Below, in pieces: positions 16,589 through 25,373 of a DNA stretch of 64,000 nucleotides (positions within the stretch are counted from its first letter, which is position 1; the number at the start of each line of letters is the position of its first letter). Under the pieces are notes generated by a model. That model searched no databases. It was not told where the DNA came from and saw nothing but the letters and a program-made list of their open reading frames with translations. Where the stretch lies: the NCBI RefSeq assembly GCF_014229095.1, contig NZ_JAARZC010000001.1, forward strand, positions 1,054,001 to 1,118,000. The letters run 5' to 3'. Source of the DNA: Listeria cossartiae subsp. cayugensis. GTDB lineage: Bacteria; Bacillota; Bacilli; Lactobacillales; Listeriaceae. The position numbers and the translations under genes are program-made.

Positions 16589-16936
16589 ATGACAAAATGG
16601 CATGTCTATCTGACTAAAGGAGAATATGAGCCTTGGTGGTTTTTCGAGGAGTGGGAAACATCCATTCAAGCAGAATATTCTTTTTCGGATAAAGAAGCAG
16701 CTTTTCTGAAGTACCAAGAATTAGCAGAGGACTTACTGCGGAATTATCCTAACCATCAAACGAAAAAAGATTGTTTGCTTGCTGCTTGGAACGAAGAAGA
16801 AGTGGAATATTGTGAGGACTGTGAAGATGATATCCAAACATTTCACGGACTTATTTTATTTTTAGATGGAGATGTATATCAACCAACTCCCGAAGAGAAA
16901 GAGACGATTTTTAAACCAGTTTTAACCTTTGCTTGA
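16589..16936 (+). CDS. DUF1033 family protein
   Basis: This is a 115-residue acidic protein. The N-terminal MTKWHVYLTKGEYEPWWFFE matches the YEPWWFFE(D/E)W signature I associate with DUF1033, a small cytosolic family in Bacilli with unknown function. The C-terminal half has a CEDCEDD cluster. ATG at 16589 is preferred over an upstream TTG at 16574 because GGGAG (16576-16580) is correctly spaced for it. It ends 28 bases before fni and is probably cotranscribed with it. Function unknown. Confidence 0.75.
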   Translation: MTKWHVYLTKGEYEPWWFFEEWETSIQAEYSFSDKEAAFLKYQELAEDLLRNYPNHQTKKDCLLAAWNEEEVEYCEDCEDDIQTFHGLILFLDGDVYQPTPEEKETIFKPVLTFA

Positions 16937-16964
16937 GGCGAAAAGAAATTTGGAGGATTAACAC

Positions 16965-18041
16965 ATGCAGAAGAACGATGACTTATTAAGAGAACGTCGA
17001 AAAGACGAACACGTTGCTCTTGGTGTAAAGCAAAATGAGCAATTAGCGCCGTCGAGTTTAGAAGATATTCAGCTGATCGGAACATCTATCCCGCGCTATA
17101 ATGTGAAAGATATTGATTTAACTACGACTATTTTTGGGACGAATGTGCCGTTCCCGTTTTATATTAACGCAATGACAGGCGGGAGTCGCCATACGAAAAA
17201 AATCAATGCCGAACTTGCTGAAATAGCTCGTGAAGTAGCTATTCCGATGGCAGTTGGTTCGCAATCTGCAGCTCTAAAAAACAGTTCACTAATCGATACC
17301 TATAAAATTGTGCGCGAAGTGAATCCAGCAGGTGTGATTTTAGCGAATGTCAGTCCAGAAGTGGCAATTCAAGATGGTCTGCGCGCGGTGGAAATGTTAG
17401 AAGCAGATGCACTGCAAATTCATATTAACCCTGCGCAAGAATTAGTCATGGAAGAAGGCGACCGAGCTTTCAGTCACTGGCTGACAAGAATAGAAGAGTA
17501 TGTCAAACTTTCCCCAGTACCAGTAGTCGTGAAAGAAGTTGGCTTTGGGATGACACGGGAAACTGTTAAGACATTAGCCGAAGTAGGCGTTAAAACAGTA
17601 GACTTGGCTGGAAAAGGCGGAACAAATTTTGTGCAAATCGAAAATGACCGCCGCCGCGACCATGCCTACGACTTTTTACTTGATTGGGGTATCTCAACTG
17701 GCCAAGCATTAATCGATATGCAACACGCCGATGCACCAAAGATTGCTTATTTGGCATCAGGTGGCATTAGAAACCCATTAGATATCGTGAAAGCTTTAGC
17801 GCTCGGAGCAGATAGCGTTGGCATGGCCGGACAAATCATCTATTCACTAAAAAAAGATGGCGTCACCAAAACCATCGAAAAATTAGAGTTATGGAAAGAA
17901 CAGCTACGTGGCTTATTTGTGCTAGCGGATGCGAAAAATATCACGGAACTAAAGACAACCCCTTTAATCGTAAGTGGCGAACTTGCTAAATGGGGAACCT
18001 TACGAGAAATTGATTTAATCAAACTTGCTAATAGAAAATAA
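16965..18041 (+). CDS. fni: isopentenyl-diphosphate delta-isomerase, type II (FMN-dependent)
   Basis: This 358-residue protein has the type II IDI hallmarks. RRKDEHVALG lies near the N-terminus. MTGGSRHTKKIN and VGSQSAALKN form the FMN and substrate site, with IHINPAQELVMEEGDR following. A TIM-barrel phosphate-binding end follows: KGGTNFVQIE, then ASGGIRNPLDIVKALALGAD. It interconverts IPP and DMAPP for isoprenoid synthesis and needs FMN and NADPH. It serves the mevalonate pathway begun by thl and mvaS elsewhere in this window. The start ATG follows TTTGGAGG. Confidence 0.93.
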   Translation: MQKNDDLLRERRKDEHVALGVKQNEQLAPSSLEDIQLIGTSIPRYNVKDIDLTTTIFGTNVPFPFYINAMTGGSRHTKKINAELAEIAREVAIPMAVGSQSAALKNSSLIDTYKIVREVNPAGVILANVSPEVAIQDGLRAVEMLEADALQIHINPAQELVMEEGDRAFSHWLTRIEEYVKLSPVPVVVKEVGFGMTRETVKTLAEVGVKTVDLAGKGGTNFVQIENDRRRDHAYDFLLDWGISTGQALIDMQHADAPKIAYLASGGIRNPLDIVKALALGADSVGMAGQIIYSLKKDGVTKTIEKLELWKEQLRGLFVLADAKNITELKTTPLIVSGELAKWGTLREIDLIKLANRK

Positions 18042-18078
18042 AAACCAGCTGCTATTTATTTAGCAAAGCTGGTTTTTT
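18041..18078. terminator. bidirectional terminator between fni and trhO
   Basis: AACCAGCT pairs with AGCTGGTT, with an inner TGCTA/TAGCA extension, flanked by A-run on the left and TTTTTT on the right. It serves both converging genes. Confidence 0.8.
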
Positions 18079-18080
18079 GT

Positions 18081-19040
18081 TTATTGAACCATTTCTGGCA
18101 AAGTTTCATCAATTGCTTGAAGACGTTCTGTAAATTCTTCTTTAGATAAATTTTTCGTATAAAGATTTGCTGGATGAACGCGGCAATCATGCGAACAACT
18201 ACGCAAATATTTTTCTTCGTTGGAAACAGAAGCGAGAATTTGCTTGTTACAATACGGATTAGCACAATTAATGTAACGTTCGCAAGGCGTACCGTCAAAG
18301 TAATCTTTCCCAACAATGGTAGGATTTACTTGGTTAATCGGAACCGCAATTCTTTCATCGAAAACATACATTTGACCATCCCAAAGCTCACCTTTTGTTT
18401 CTTCATTTTTACCGTAAGTAGCAATCCCGCCGTGTAGTTGACTAACATCGTCAAAGCCAGCTGTTTTTAACCAACCAGAAAATTTCTCACAACGAATGCC
18501 ACCAGTACAGTAAGTGACGATTTTTTTATCAGCCAGCTGCTCACGATTATCTTCAATCCAGCCTGGTAACTCACGGAAATTTTGAATATCTGGGCGAACA
18601 GCTCCGCGGAAATGACCGATATCAAATTCATAATCATTTCGAGCATCTAAAATCACTGTATCTTCATCCAAAAGCGCTTCACGAAACTCAGCAGGCTCTA
18701 GGTAAGTACCAGTAATTTCTAACGGATTTACATCTTCTTCTAAACTTAAACTAACGATTTCAGTACGAGGTCGAACATGCATTTTCTTAAACGCATGAGA
18801 ATCAGCCGCGTCAATTTTAAATACCATATCAGCGAAGCGAGCATCATTTGCCATATAATTGATATACTTGTTTGTTGCCTCTACTGTTCCCGAAACGGTG
18901 CCATTAATCCCCTCAGACGCCACCAAAATTCGGCCTTTCAATTCCATTTCTTTGCAAGCTGCAAGATGCTCTTTTGCAAAAGTTTCTGGATCATCAATCG
19001 TTGTGTATTTGTAATATAACAACACTTGATAGTCACTCAT
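18081..19040 (-). CDS. trhO: tRNA uridine(34) hydroxylase TrhO (rhodanese-domain protein)
   Basis: This 319-residue protein has an N-terminal ferredoxin-like domain (ending near [11 protein letters not shown]). A rhodanese domain follows with active-site loop [12 protein letters not shown] (catalytic Cys). A C-terminal Cys-rich region has [16 protein letters not shown] and CSHDCR. This layout is that of the YceA/YbfQ family, shown to make 5-hydroxyuridine at tRNA position 34 using O2. I chose ATG at 19040 over an upstream in-frame ATG at 19076, because alignable sequence begins [12 protein letters not shown] and AAGGGTGAT precedes it. Confidence 0.88.
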   Translation of the reverse strand: MSDYQVLLYYKYTTIDDPETFAKEHLAACKEMELKGRILVASEGINGTVSGTVEATNKYINYMANDARFADMVFKIDAADSHAFKKMHVRPRTEIVSLSLEEDVNPLEITGTYLEPAEFREALLDEDTVILDARNDYEFDIGHFRGAVRPDIQNFRELPGWIEDNREQLADKKIVTYCTGGIRCEKFSGWLKTAGFDDVSQLHGGIATYGKNEETKGELWDGQMYVFDERIAVPINQVNPTIVGKDYFDGTPCERYINCANPYCNKQILASVSNEEKYLRSCSHDCRVHPANLYTKNLSKEEFTERLQAIDETLPEMVQ

Positions 19041-19106
19041 AATCTTATCACCCTTCAAAATGTATTTCATGTGCAAGAATAATTCTCCACAAGTTTGCGC
19101 ATTAAT

Positions 19107-19135
19107 ACTATACTATAGCAAATTCAGACTGGCAA
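19107..19135 (-). promoter_or_regulatory. sigma-A promoter of trhO
   Basis: On the minus strand: TTGCCA (19135-19130), 17-bp spacer, TATAGT (19112-19107). Confidence 0.6.
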
Positions 19136-19291
19136 GTAAGCGAACTGGGAAATAAATGCTTCTTATTATTAACTATATGTACAAGTACAAAACAGCTATG
19201 GTATACTTATTAAATATGAAGCGAAAATTTTGTTGATGGAAACAAATCTTGTTTTCATTGCCTAAAATAAAGAATGAAGTAAGGATTGGGC

Positions 19292-20218
19292 GTGAGCTAT
19301 GTGCAAATAAATGAATCGTTTATGGAAGAACTAGCTTTAAAAAAAGTAAAACAAGAACGCAGAAAAAGGTTAAAGTGGTTTGTGTATAAGTTTTTAATGA
19401 TTACCTTTGGTGCTATTTTAATGGGGGTTGGGCTGGAACTTTTCCTTGTAAACAACCGGATCTTAGATGGCGGGGTCGTTGGTATTTCGATTATTATTTC
19501 GCAATTAACACCACTGCCACTCGGAGTTTTAACTTTTGTACTTAATATTCCGTTTTTTATTATCGGTTACCGGAAAATCGGAAAGGTATTTGCCTTATTT
19601 ACGTTATACGGGATTGCGGTCATGTCGATTGTAACGCTCGTTTTACATGATATGGATCCAGTGACGGATGACTTGTTGCTGGCGACTGTTTTTGGCGGTA
19701 TGACGCTTGGTCTTGGCGTTGGACTTGTTATTCGTAATGGTGGGGCGCTTGATGGGACAGAAATTATTTCTATCATCATTAACGGCCGTACGCCATTTTC
19801 AACGGGACAAATTATTATGTTTATTAATATCGTCATTTTCATTGTTGCGGGGCTGGTGTTTAACTGGGACCGGGCGATGTATTCTCTCATTACCTATTTT
19901 CTAGCGTATAAAGTGATTGATATTGTTATTCAAGGTGTAGATGAATCAAAAAGTGCTTTTATTATTAGTCGCTATTACGAGGAAATTGGTGCAGAAATTA
20001 TGGAACAACTTGGAAAAGGCGTGACATACTTAGATGCAACTGGTGGCTATTCCGGCGATGTAAGAAAAGTAGTTTTCGTTATCGTCTCAAGATTTGAAGA
20101 AGTAAAAGTAAAAGCAATTTTGGACGAAATTGACCCAGATGCCTTTTTAGCTGTCGGAGGAAGCATGTCAGAAGTCCGCGGCGGAAAATTGATGAACACG
20201 AAAACACCACATTTGTAA
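19292..20218 (+). CDS. YitT family membrane protein (DUF161/DUF2179)
   Basis: This protein of about 308 residues has five or six hydrophobic segments. They include FLVNNRILDGGVVGISIIIS, LGVGLVIRNGGALDGTEII and IMFINIVIFIVAGLVFNW. A cytosolic DUF2179 domain makes up the last 80 residues (GVTYLDATGGYSGD to the end). Glycine-rich LDGG-type repeats are typical of the YitT family, whose function is not established. The start is uncertain: GTG at 19292 has AAGGA at 19281-19285 with six-base spacing. TTG at 19286 is too close, and ATG at 19322 lacks a ribosome site. An extended -10 (TGGTATACT, 19199-19207) lies upstream. Confidence 0.82.
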   Translation: MSYVQINESFMEELALKKVKQERRKRLKWFVYKFLMITFGAILMGVGLELFLVNNRILDGGVVGISIIISQLTPLPLGVLTFVLNIPFFIIGYRKIGKVFALFTLYGIAVMSIVTLVLHDMDPVTDDLLLATVFGGMTLGLGVGLVIRNGGALDGTEIISIIINGRTPFSTGQIIMFINIVIFIVAGLVFNWDRAMYSLITYFLAYKVIDIVIQGVDESKSAFIISRYYEEIGAEIMEQLGKGVTYLDATGGYSGDVRKVVFVIVSRFEEVKVKAILDEIDPDAFLAVGGSMSEVRGGKLMNTKTPHL

Positions 20219-20225
20219 CTATACT

Positions 20226-20267
20226 AAAACCATGTATCTTTTTGTTGAGATAGGTGGTTTTTTGACG
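20226..20267 (+). terminator. terminator after the YitT-family gene, overlapping the ftsK -35
   Basis: AAACCA pairs with TGGTTT and inner TATCT with AGATA, ending in a T-run. Its last bases form the TTGACG (20262-20267) of the next promoter. Confidence 0.6.
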
Positions 20268-20334
20268 AACGGAAACATTTGTTTGTATAATAGGGCTATA
20301 GTATGAGCGACAGAACGAATAGATGTGCTATAAT
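20262..20334 (+). promoter_or_regulatory. two candidate promoters of ftsK/spoIIIE
   Basis: P1: TTGACG (20262-20267), 18-bp spacer, TATAAT (20286-20291). P2: extended -10 TGCTATAAT ending at 20334, 35 bases before the ATG, with no clear -35. Confidence 0.55.
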
Positions 20335-20369
20335 AAAACAAGCAAAAAAAGGAATGGGTGGGACTTGGA

Positions 20370-22643
20370 ATGGCGACACAAAAGAAAAAAACGAGCGGAC
20401 GTAAAAAATCGTCAACACGTTCAAAGAAAAAACAATCAGCCTCTTTTCGTTTAGAAATAACAGGGGTTGTTTTGATAGCAATAGGAATAATCGGGCTTTT
20501 ACAATTAGGCTTTATCGGCCGCGGTTTTTTTGCGTTGGCTGAAATGTTTGTTGGTCTTCTAAGTTATGTATTACTAGCTGGAAGTGTGATACTTGGCGGC
20601 TACATGGTCATTAGAAGAAAAATGCCACATCTCTTTAGCAAACGTTTAGTAGGGATTTACCTAATTGTTTTAGGCTTTTTAACTTATATACATATGTATT
20701 TTATTATTCACAATTTAGGGGCGAATGCGTCCGTTATTTCTAGCACATGGAAATTAGTACTAGAAAATTTATTTAGACCAAATCAAGTTGGTTTTGTTGG
20801 CGGAGGTATGATTGGAGCTGTGATTACTTCCATTACGTATTTCTTATTAGATCGTCTTGGCACAAATTTAATCGCGGCACTACTTATCATTTATGGATTT
20901 TCACTTATATCTGGCATTTCCATCCGCCAATTTTTCGCGAAAGTAGCAGAATTTGTCCGCTACTTGTTCACAAAAGGAAAAGCAGCAACGGAAAAAGGCA
21001 AAGAAGTAAAAGCAAAACGTGATAAAAAGAAAGCAGAAAAAGTTGTTGATGTGGAGCCGGAAGAGGAAATTGACCTAATAGAACCAATCCCAGAAGAAAA
21101 AATTCCACCAATAATTTCCAACTTTAGTTCAAAAGTGGAGCAAGAAAAAGCACCAGTGGAAGAAAAAACGGAACAAAAAGAACCAGATTTAGAAATGTTC
21201 CAACAAGAATCTTTCGAAAATGAGATTTATCAATTACCACCAGTGGATATTTTAGCACCAGCCAAAGTAACGGATCAAAGCAAAGAGTACGATCAAATCA
21301 AAATAAATGCTCAGAAACTTGAAGATACTTTTGAAAGCTTTGGCGTAAAAGCGAAAATCACCCAAGTGCATTTAGGACCAGCTGTTACCAAATATGAAGT
21401 ACAGCCGTCTGTTGGTGTCAAAGTAAGTAAAATTGTTTCGTTGAGCGATGATATAGCACTTGCGCTAGCGGCAAAAGATATTCGGATTGAAGCACCAATT
21501 CCAGGGAAGTCTGCTATTGGGATTGAAGTAGCGAATCAGAATGTTGCCATGGTATCGTTGCGTGAAGTGTTAGAAAATAACCCTAAAAATAATCCGGAAG
21601 AGAAACTGCAAATCGCGCTCGGTCGTGATATTTCTGGTGAAGCGATGATGGCGAGTCTCGATAAAATGCCCCATTTACTTGTCGCAGGAGCAACAGGGAG
21701 CGGGAAATCCGTTTGTATTAACGGAATTATTACGAGCATTTTACTCCGCGCCAAACCGCATGAAGTGAAAATGATGATGATTGATCCAAAAATGGTCGAG
21801 TTAAATGTCTATAATGGGATTCCGCATTTACTTGCGCCAGTTGTAACGAATCCTAAAAAAGCAGCTCAAGCCTTACAAAAAGTCGTTGCTGAGATGGAAC
21901 GCCGTTACGATTTATTCTCACATACCGGTACACGTAATATGCAAGGTTACAATGATTATGTGAAAAAACAAAATGAACTAAACAATGAAAAACAACCAGA
22001 GTTACCATTTATCGTTGTTATTGTAGATGAGTTGGCTGACTTAATGATGGTTGCTTCGAACGATGTAGAGGACGCTATTACGAGATTAGCACAAATGGCA
22101 CGAGCGGCGGGCATACATTTAATTATTGCCACGCAGCGACCATCTGTAGACGTAATTACAGGTGTTATTAAAGCGAACATCCCATCACGAATTGCTTTTG
22201 CTGTATCAAGCTCAATTGATTCAAGAACAATTTTAGATATGGGTGGAGCAGAGAAATTGCTTGGCCGAGGAGATATGCTATTACTACCAGTTGGCTCAAG
22301 TAAACCAACGCGTATTCAAGGGGCCTTTTTATCTGATGCAGAAGTAGAGGATGTCGTGAATTACGTTATTTCGCAACAAAAAGCACAATATAGCGAAGAA
22401 ATGATTCCTGATGATATCCCGGAAGTAGAAGGAGAAGTAACAGACGAGCTTTATCACGAAGCAGTAGAACTTGTTGTAGAGATGCAAACAGCTTCCGTCT
22501 CAATGTTACAACGGAAATTCCGAATCGGCTATAACCGTGCAGCGAGATTAATTGATGAAATGGAACAAAGAGGCGTCGTTGGCCCGCATGAAGGTAGCAA
22601 GCCAAGACGAGTAAATGTTGAAATTAGTCCTGAACATGAATAA
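20370..22643 (+). CDS. ftsK: DNA translocase FtsK/SpoIIIE
   Basis: This 757-residue translocase starts with a very basic N-terminus, then four membrane helices (about 35-190). A charged Lys/Glu/Pro linker (about 205-300) precedes the RecA-like motor. Walker A is [10 protein letters not shown] and Walker [38 protein letters not shown] is also conserved. The C-terminal gamma winged-helix (about 690-757) includes [15 protein letters not shown], the part that reads KOPS/SRS polarity sequences. It pumps chromosomal DNA through the division septum. ATG at 20370 is preferred over GTG at 20358 because orthologues begin with a similar M-A-basic run. Listeria do not sporulate, so a division role is inferred. 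Confidence 0.93.
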   Translation: MATQKKKTSGRKKSSTRSKKKQSASFRLEITGVVLIAIGIIGLLQLGFIGRGFFALAEMFVGLLSYVLLAGSVILGGYMVIRRKMPHLFSKRLVGIYLIVLGFLTYIHMYFIIHNLGANASVISSTWKLVLENLFRPNQVGFVGGGMIGAVITSITYFLLDRLGTNLIAALLIIYGFSLISGISIRQFFAKVAEFVRYLFTKGKAATEKGKEVKAKRDKKKAEKVVDVEPEEEIDLIEPIPEEKIPPIISNFSSKVEQEKAPVEEKTEQKEPDLEMFQQESFENEIYQLPPVDILAPAKVTDQSKEYDQIKINAQKLEDTFESFGVKAKITQVHLGPAVTKYEVQPSVGVKVSKIVSLSDDIALALAAKDIRIEAPIPGKSAIGIEVANQNVAMVSLREVLENNPKNNPEEKLQIALGRDISGEAMMASLDKMPHLLVAGATGSGKSVCINGIITSILLRAKPHEVKMMMIDPKMVELNVYNGIPHLLAPVVTNPKKAAQALQKVVAEMERRYDLFSHTGTRNMQGYNDYVKKQNELNNEKQPELPFIVVIVDELADLMMVASNDVEDAITRLAQMARAAGIHLIIATQRPSVDVITGVIKANIPSRIAFAVSSSIDSRTILDMGGAEKLLGRGDMLLLPVGSSKPTRIQGAFLSDAEVEDVVNYVISQQKAQYSEEMIPDDIPEVEGEVTDELYHEAVELVVEMQTASVSMLQRKFRIGYNRAARLIDEMEQRGVVGPHEGSKPRRVNVEISPEHE

Positions 22644-22676
22644 AAAAGGTTGCGACGAAAAGTCGCAACCTTTTTT
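22642..22676. terminator. bidirectional terminator between ftsK and the ProC-like gene
   Basis: A-run plus AGGTTGCGAC pairs with GTCGCAACCT plus T-run, giving a perfect stem that continues through A/T pairs and suits both strands. Confidence 0.9.
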
Positions 22677-23514
22677 AGGAAAGTAAATCCTTTTTTTGAG
22701 CTTGAATTTGTTTTTCGCTAGCAGCATATTTTGATTGTGTTCGGTCAAGCAGTTCATCAAAAAAATTTGGCAACTCAGTTTGGCTCAGCTCCACGCCTTC
22801 CGCTGTGCTACCACCTTTTGTTGCAACGCGTTCAATCAAGCCGCTAAACGTGTAATCTTCCTCAACTAACAACTTGGAAGTTCCCGCCAAAGCAAAATTA
22901 ATCATTTGGAAAACCTCAGCATCTGATAAAGAAGACCTTCTAAGAGCGGCTTCCACAAATTGTTCAAAAATCGCTGCGATAATACCAGGCGAGGAGCTAG
23001 TTAAATCACTTGCAACATCCATATTTTCTTCGCGAATCGTCATCACATGTCCAAAATGCTCAAAGGCCGTTTCCAACCAAGTACTATTCTTGGCATCAAC
23101 CGTATCAGCATGCGCAATCAACGTTGTCCCGACGCCAACAGTCGACGTGATAGAAGGAATCAGTTTACTAATTTGTAATGTGGGCGAAAGTGCTAAAATA
23201 TCAGAAGTACTGACGCCAGCCGCAATAGAAATGACATGACGTTGCGCTGTAAGTACCGCCGAACAATCTTTTATAAGTGGTAAAACAGCAAGTGGCAATG
23301 TACAAATAAAACTATGCGCCGCTTTTGTAAAAACTTCCGCTTCGTTACTAGCTAATTCCGCCGTCGGATATGTATCATAAAATTGTTTAAAATGCTCATT
23401 TTGGGAATTGGAATAAAGGATGATTTCTTCAGGAGTTGCAATCTCAGTTTCTATTACTTTAGTCGCAATTAACGATGCCATACTTCCAAAACCGATAAAT
23501 CCTATTTTTGTCAT
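22675..23514 (-). CDS. pyrroline-5-carboxylate reductase-like protein (ComER/ProC family)
   Basis: This 279-residue protein starts with the Rossmann motif KIGFIGFGSMASLIA. Later ProC-type features are AAGVSTSDILAL, KLIPSITSTVGVGTT and a C-terminal dimerisation segment with SDLTSSSPGI and ATKGGSTAEGVE. Canonical ProC enzymes carry a stricter TSPGGTT-like end, so this may be the ComER-type paralogue rather than the housekeeping proline enzyme. The ATG at 23514 is chosen because AAAGGCGGG is correctly spaced for it; an in-frame ATG at 23532 is not. It stands alone, divergent from tcsA. Confidence 0.75.
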   Translation of the reverse strand: MTKIGFIGFGSMASLIATKVIETEIATPEEIILYSNSQNEHFKQFYDTYPTAELASNEAEVFTKAAHSFICTLPLAVLPLIKDCSAVLTAQRHVISIAAGVSTSDILALSPTLQISKLIPSITSTVGVGTTLIAHADTVDAKNSTWLETAFEHFGHVMTIREENMDVASDLTSSSPGIIAAIFEQFVEAALRRSSLSDAEVFQMINFALAGTSKLLVEEDYTFSGLIERVATKGGSTAEGVELSQTELPNFFDELLDRTQSKYAASEKQIQAQKKDLLS

Positions 23515-23654
23515 TTTCATCCCGCCTTTCATTATTGATTTTTATTATGAAGGGAATAAAAGGGGATTGCAACTAAATTTGATTGTTTGCTTTTTCACGT
23601 TAACGCGCTTGTGTCTAGGGATTGGCGAAAAAGCGAATGATTCCGATAGAATTA

Positions 23655-23669
23655 AATTTTCTGAATTCA
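23655..23669 (+). promoter_or_regulatory. candidate CodY box upstream of tcsA
   Basis: AATTTTCTGAATTCA matches 11 of 15 positions of the CodY consensus AATTTTCWGAAAATT, with an intact left arm. It lies about 200 bases before tcsA. The rest of the 23515-23867 gap is AT-rich; a TATATT at 23722-23727 has no good -35, and no other gene is visible there. CodY control of the related Bacillus guanosine importer makes the site plausible. Confidence 0.35.
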
Positions 23670-23867
23670 TTTGCATTAAAAATTTATGAAGTTGGTTATT
23701 TATTTATTTTATTTTCCATGTTATATTAAGAACAGTTGGAGAAGACGTTAAATGTTTTTGTGCGTTTTCCGAAAAAGGGACCATACATAATTTTCTAATA
23801 CGCGCCTGAATGTTTGTTTTGACAGATAGCTCTAACTAACATTATATCTCTCGGGAGGGGTTTTAAG

Positions 23868-24941
23868 GTGAAAAAGCGTACATTTGCTTTAGCACTATCA
23901 ATGATTATTGCTTCTGGCGTTATCCTAGGTGCTTGTGGTTCGAGCAGCGACGATAAAAAAAGTAGCAGTGATAAGAGCAGTAAAGATTTTACAGTAGCAA
24001 TGGTTACAGATACTGGTGGTGTTGATGACCGTTCGTTTAACCAATCTGCATGGGAAGGCTTACAAAAATTTGGTAAAGCTAACGACATGGAAAAAGGTAC
24101 TGATGGTTACAACTACTTGCAATCAGCTTCTGAAGCAGACTACAAAACAAACTTAAACACTGCTGTTCGTAGCGACTATGATTTAATTTATGGAATTGGT
24201 TACAAACTGAAAGATGCAATTGAAGAAGTTTCTAAACAAAAACCTAAAAATCAATTCGCTATTGTTGATGACACAATTGATGACCGTGATAATGTAGTAA
24301 GTATTGGATTTAAAGATAACGATGGTTCTTACCTTGTTGGAGTTGTAGCCGGCTTAACAACAAAAACAAATAAAGTTGGATTTGTTGGTGGGGTAAAAGG
24401 AACTGTTATCGACCGTTTTGAAGCTGGTTTCACTGCTGGTGTAAAAGCTGTTAATCCGAACGCACAAATTGATGTGCAATATGCAAACGATTTCGCTAAA
24501 GCAGACAAAGGACAACAAATCGCTTCTTCCATGTATTCAAGTGGAGTTGACGTAATTTTCCATGCTGCTGGTGGTACTGGTAACGGTGTCTTTGCAGAAG
24601 CTAAAAACTTGAAGAAAAAAGATCCTAGCCGTGCTGTTTGGGTAATCGGTGTTGACCGTGACCAATGGGACGAAGGAAAAGTTACAGCAAACGATGGCAA
24701 AGATTACAATGTAACACTTACATCTGAAATCAAACGCGTTGATATCGCTGTTGATGACCTTGCAACTCGTGCTAAAGCTGGAGATTTCCCAGGCGGAACT
24801 AAAATTGAATATGGTCTTGATAAAGATGCTGTAGGGCTTTCTGAACATCAAGATAATATTTCAAAAGACGTTTTAGCTAAAGTAGAAGAATACAAACAAA
24901 AAATCGTTGATGGGGACATTAAAGTTCCAGAAAAACCTTGA
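23868..24941 (+). CDS. tcsA: BMP-family nucleoside-binding lipoprotein TcsA (CD4+ T-cell-stimulating antigen)
   Basis: This 357-residue lipoprotein has a signal peptide ending in lipobox ILGAC (lipidated C23). A Ser/Asp/Lys-rich tether follows, then a BMP/PnrA periplasmic-binding domain opening VAMVTDTGGVDDRSFNQSAW. VGFVGG, AAGGTGNGVFAEA and VIGVDRDQWDEGK follow. BMP-family proteins bind purine nucleosides, and the linked ATPase and permease genes make an importer. The gene is known in Listeria as tcsA because it encodes a T-cell antigen. The start is GTG at 23868 with GGGAGGGG seven bases upstream. A hairpin at 24986-25024 separates it from the transporter genes. Confidence 0.9.
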   Translation: MKKRTFALALSMIIASGVILGACGSSSDDKKSSSDKSSKDFTVAMVTDTGGVDDRSFNQSAWEGLQKFGKANDMEKGTDGYNYLQSASEADYKTNLNTAVRSDYDLIYGIGYKLKDAIEEVSKQKPKNQFAIVDDTIDDRDNVVSIGFKDNDGSYLVGVVAGLTTKTNKVGFVGGVKGTVIDRFEAGFTAGVKAVNPNAQIDVQYANDFAKADKGQQIASSMYSSGVDVIFHAAGGTGNGVFAEAKNLKKKDPSRAVWVIGVDRDQWDEGKVTANDGKDYNVTLTSEIKRVDIAVDDLATRAKAGDFPGGTKIEYGLDKDAVGLSEHQDNISKDVLAKVEEYKQKIVDGDIKVPEKP

Positions 24942-24985
24942 TTTTATAGTTATAAAAACTGAGTAATACGAACGAAGTAAAACCT

Positions 24986-25024
24986 TTTATGAAAGTCGGC
25001 ATGCAACGTGTCGACTTTCATAAA
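24986..25024 (+). other. intercistronic stem-loop between tcsA and the ABC ATPase gene
   Basis: A 13-bp perfect stem, TTTATGAAAGTCG (24986-24998) with CGACTTTCATAAA (25012-25024), extends inward through CGGCA/TGTCG pairing. It is followed by A-rich, not T-rich, sequence. So it looks like an mRNA-stabilising or processing hairpin that would keep the binding-protein mRNA more abundant, not a classical terminator. Confidence 0.7.
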
Positions 25025-25033
25025 AAATTAATT

Positions 25034-25047
25034 TGTAAGCGTTTTAA
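25034..25047 (+). promoter_or_regulatory. candidate catabolite-responsive element (cre)
   Basis: TGTAAGCGTTTTAA matches the CcpA consensus TGWAARCGYTWNCW at 13 of 14 positions (A for C near the end). It sits ten bases after the intercistronic hairpin. Confidence 0.45.
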
Positions 25048-25187
25048 TTTGATAGGTAAACCCTTTTACTAAAAGAAAATAATCGGTATATTGGAATTTA
25101 TGATTGCAATGAATGCCATTTAGAAATAAAATAAGGAGATGGCTTTTTTAATCGCTTAAAAATGCAAGGCAAGCTTTCGTACATAGA

Positions 25188-25196
25188 TGGTATAAT
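25188..25196 (+). promoter_or_regulatory. possible internal extended -10 promoter before the ABC ATPase gene
   Basis: TGGTATAAT gives a perfect extended -10, with no clear -35. It would let the ATPase and permease genes be transcribed apart from tcsA. The rest of the gap (25200-25373) holds a G+C-rich structured patch and an overlapping 51-codon leader ORF, reported under findings. Confidence 0.5.
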
Positions 25197-25373
25197 AAAA
25201 CGTGTTTTTACAACATACCAAAGCATTGAAGCGAGGAAGTCATTGAACAACAAACGGATAAAAAACTCGGAACCTTCTTCGGGAGGAAGTACGGGGAGAG
25301 GCGGCGTCCTTCGAGAGAATCGCGCGTGTGGCTGTTTTTCCAGTTTGAACCAGACGACAAGGGGAGTGAAGAA

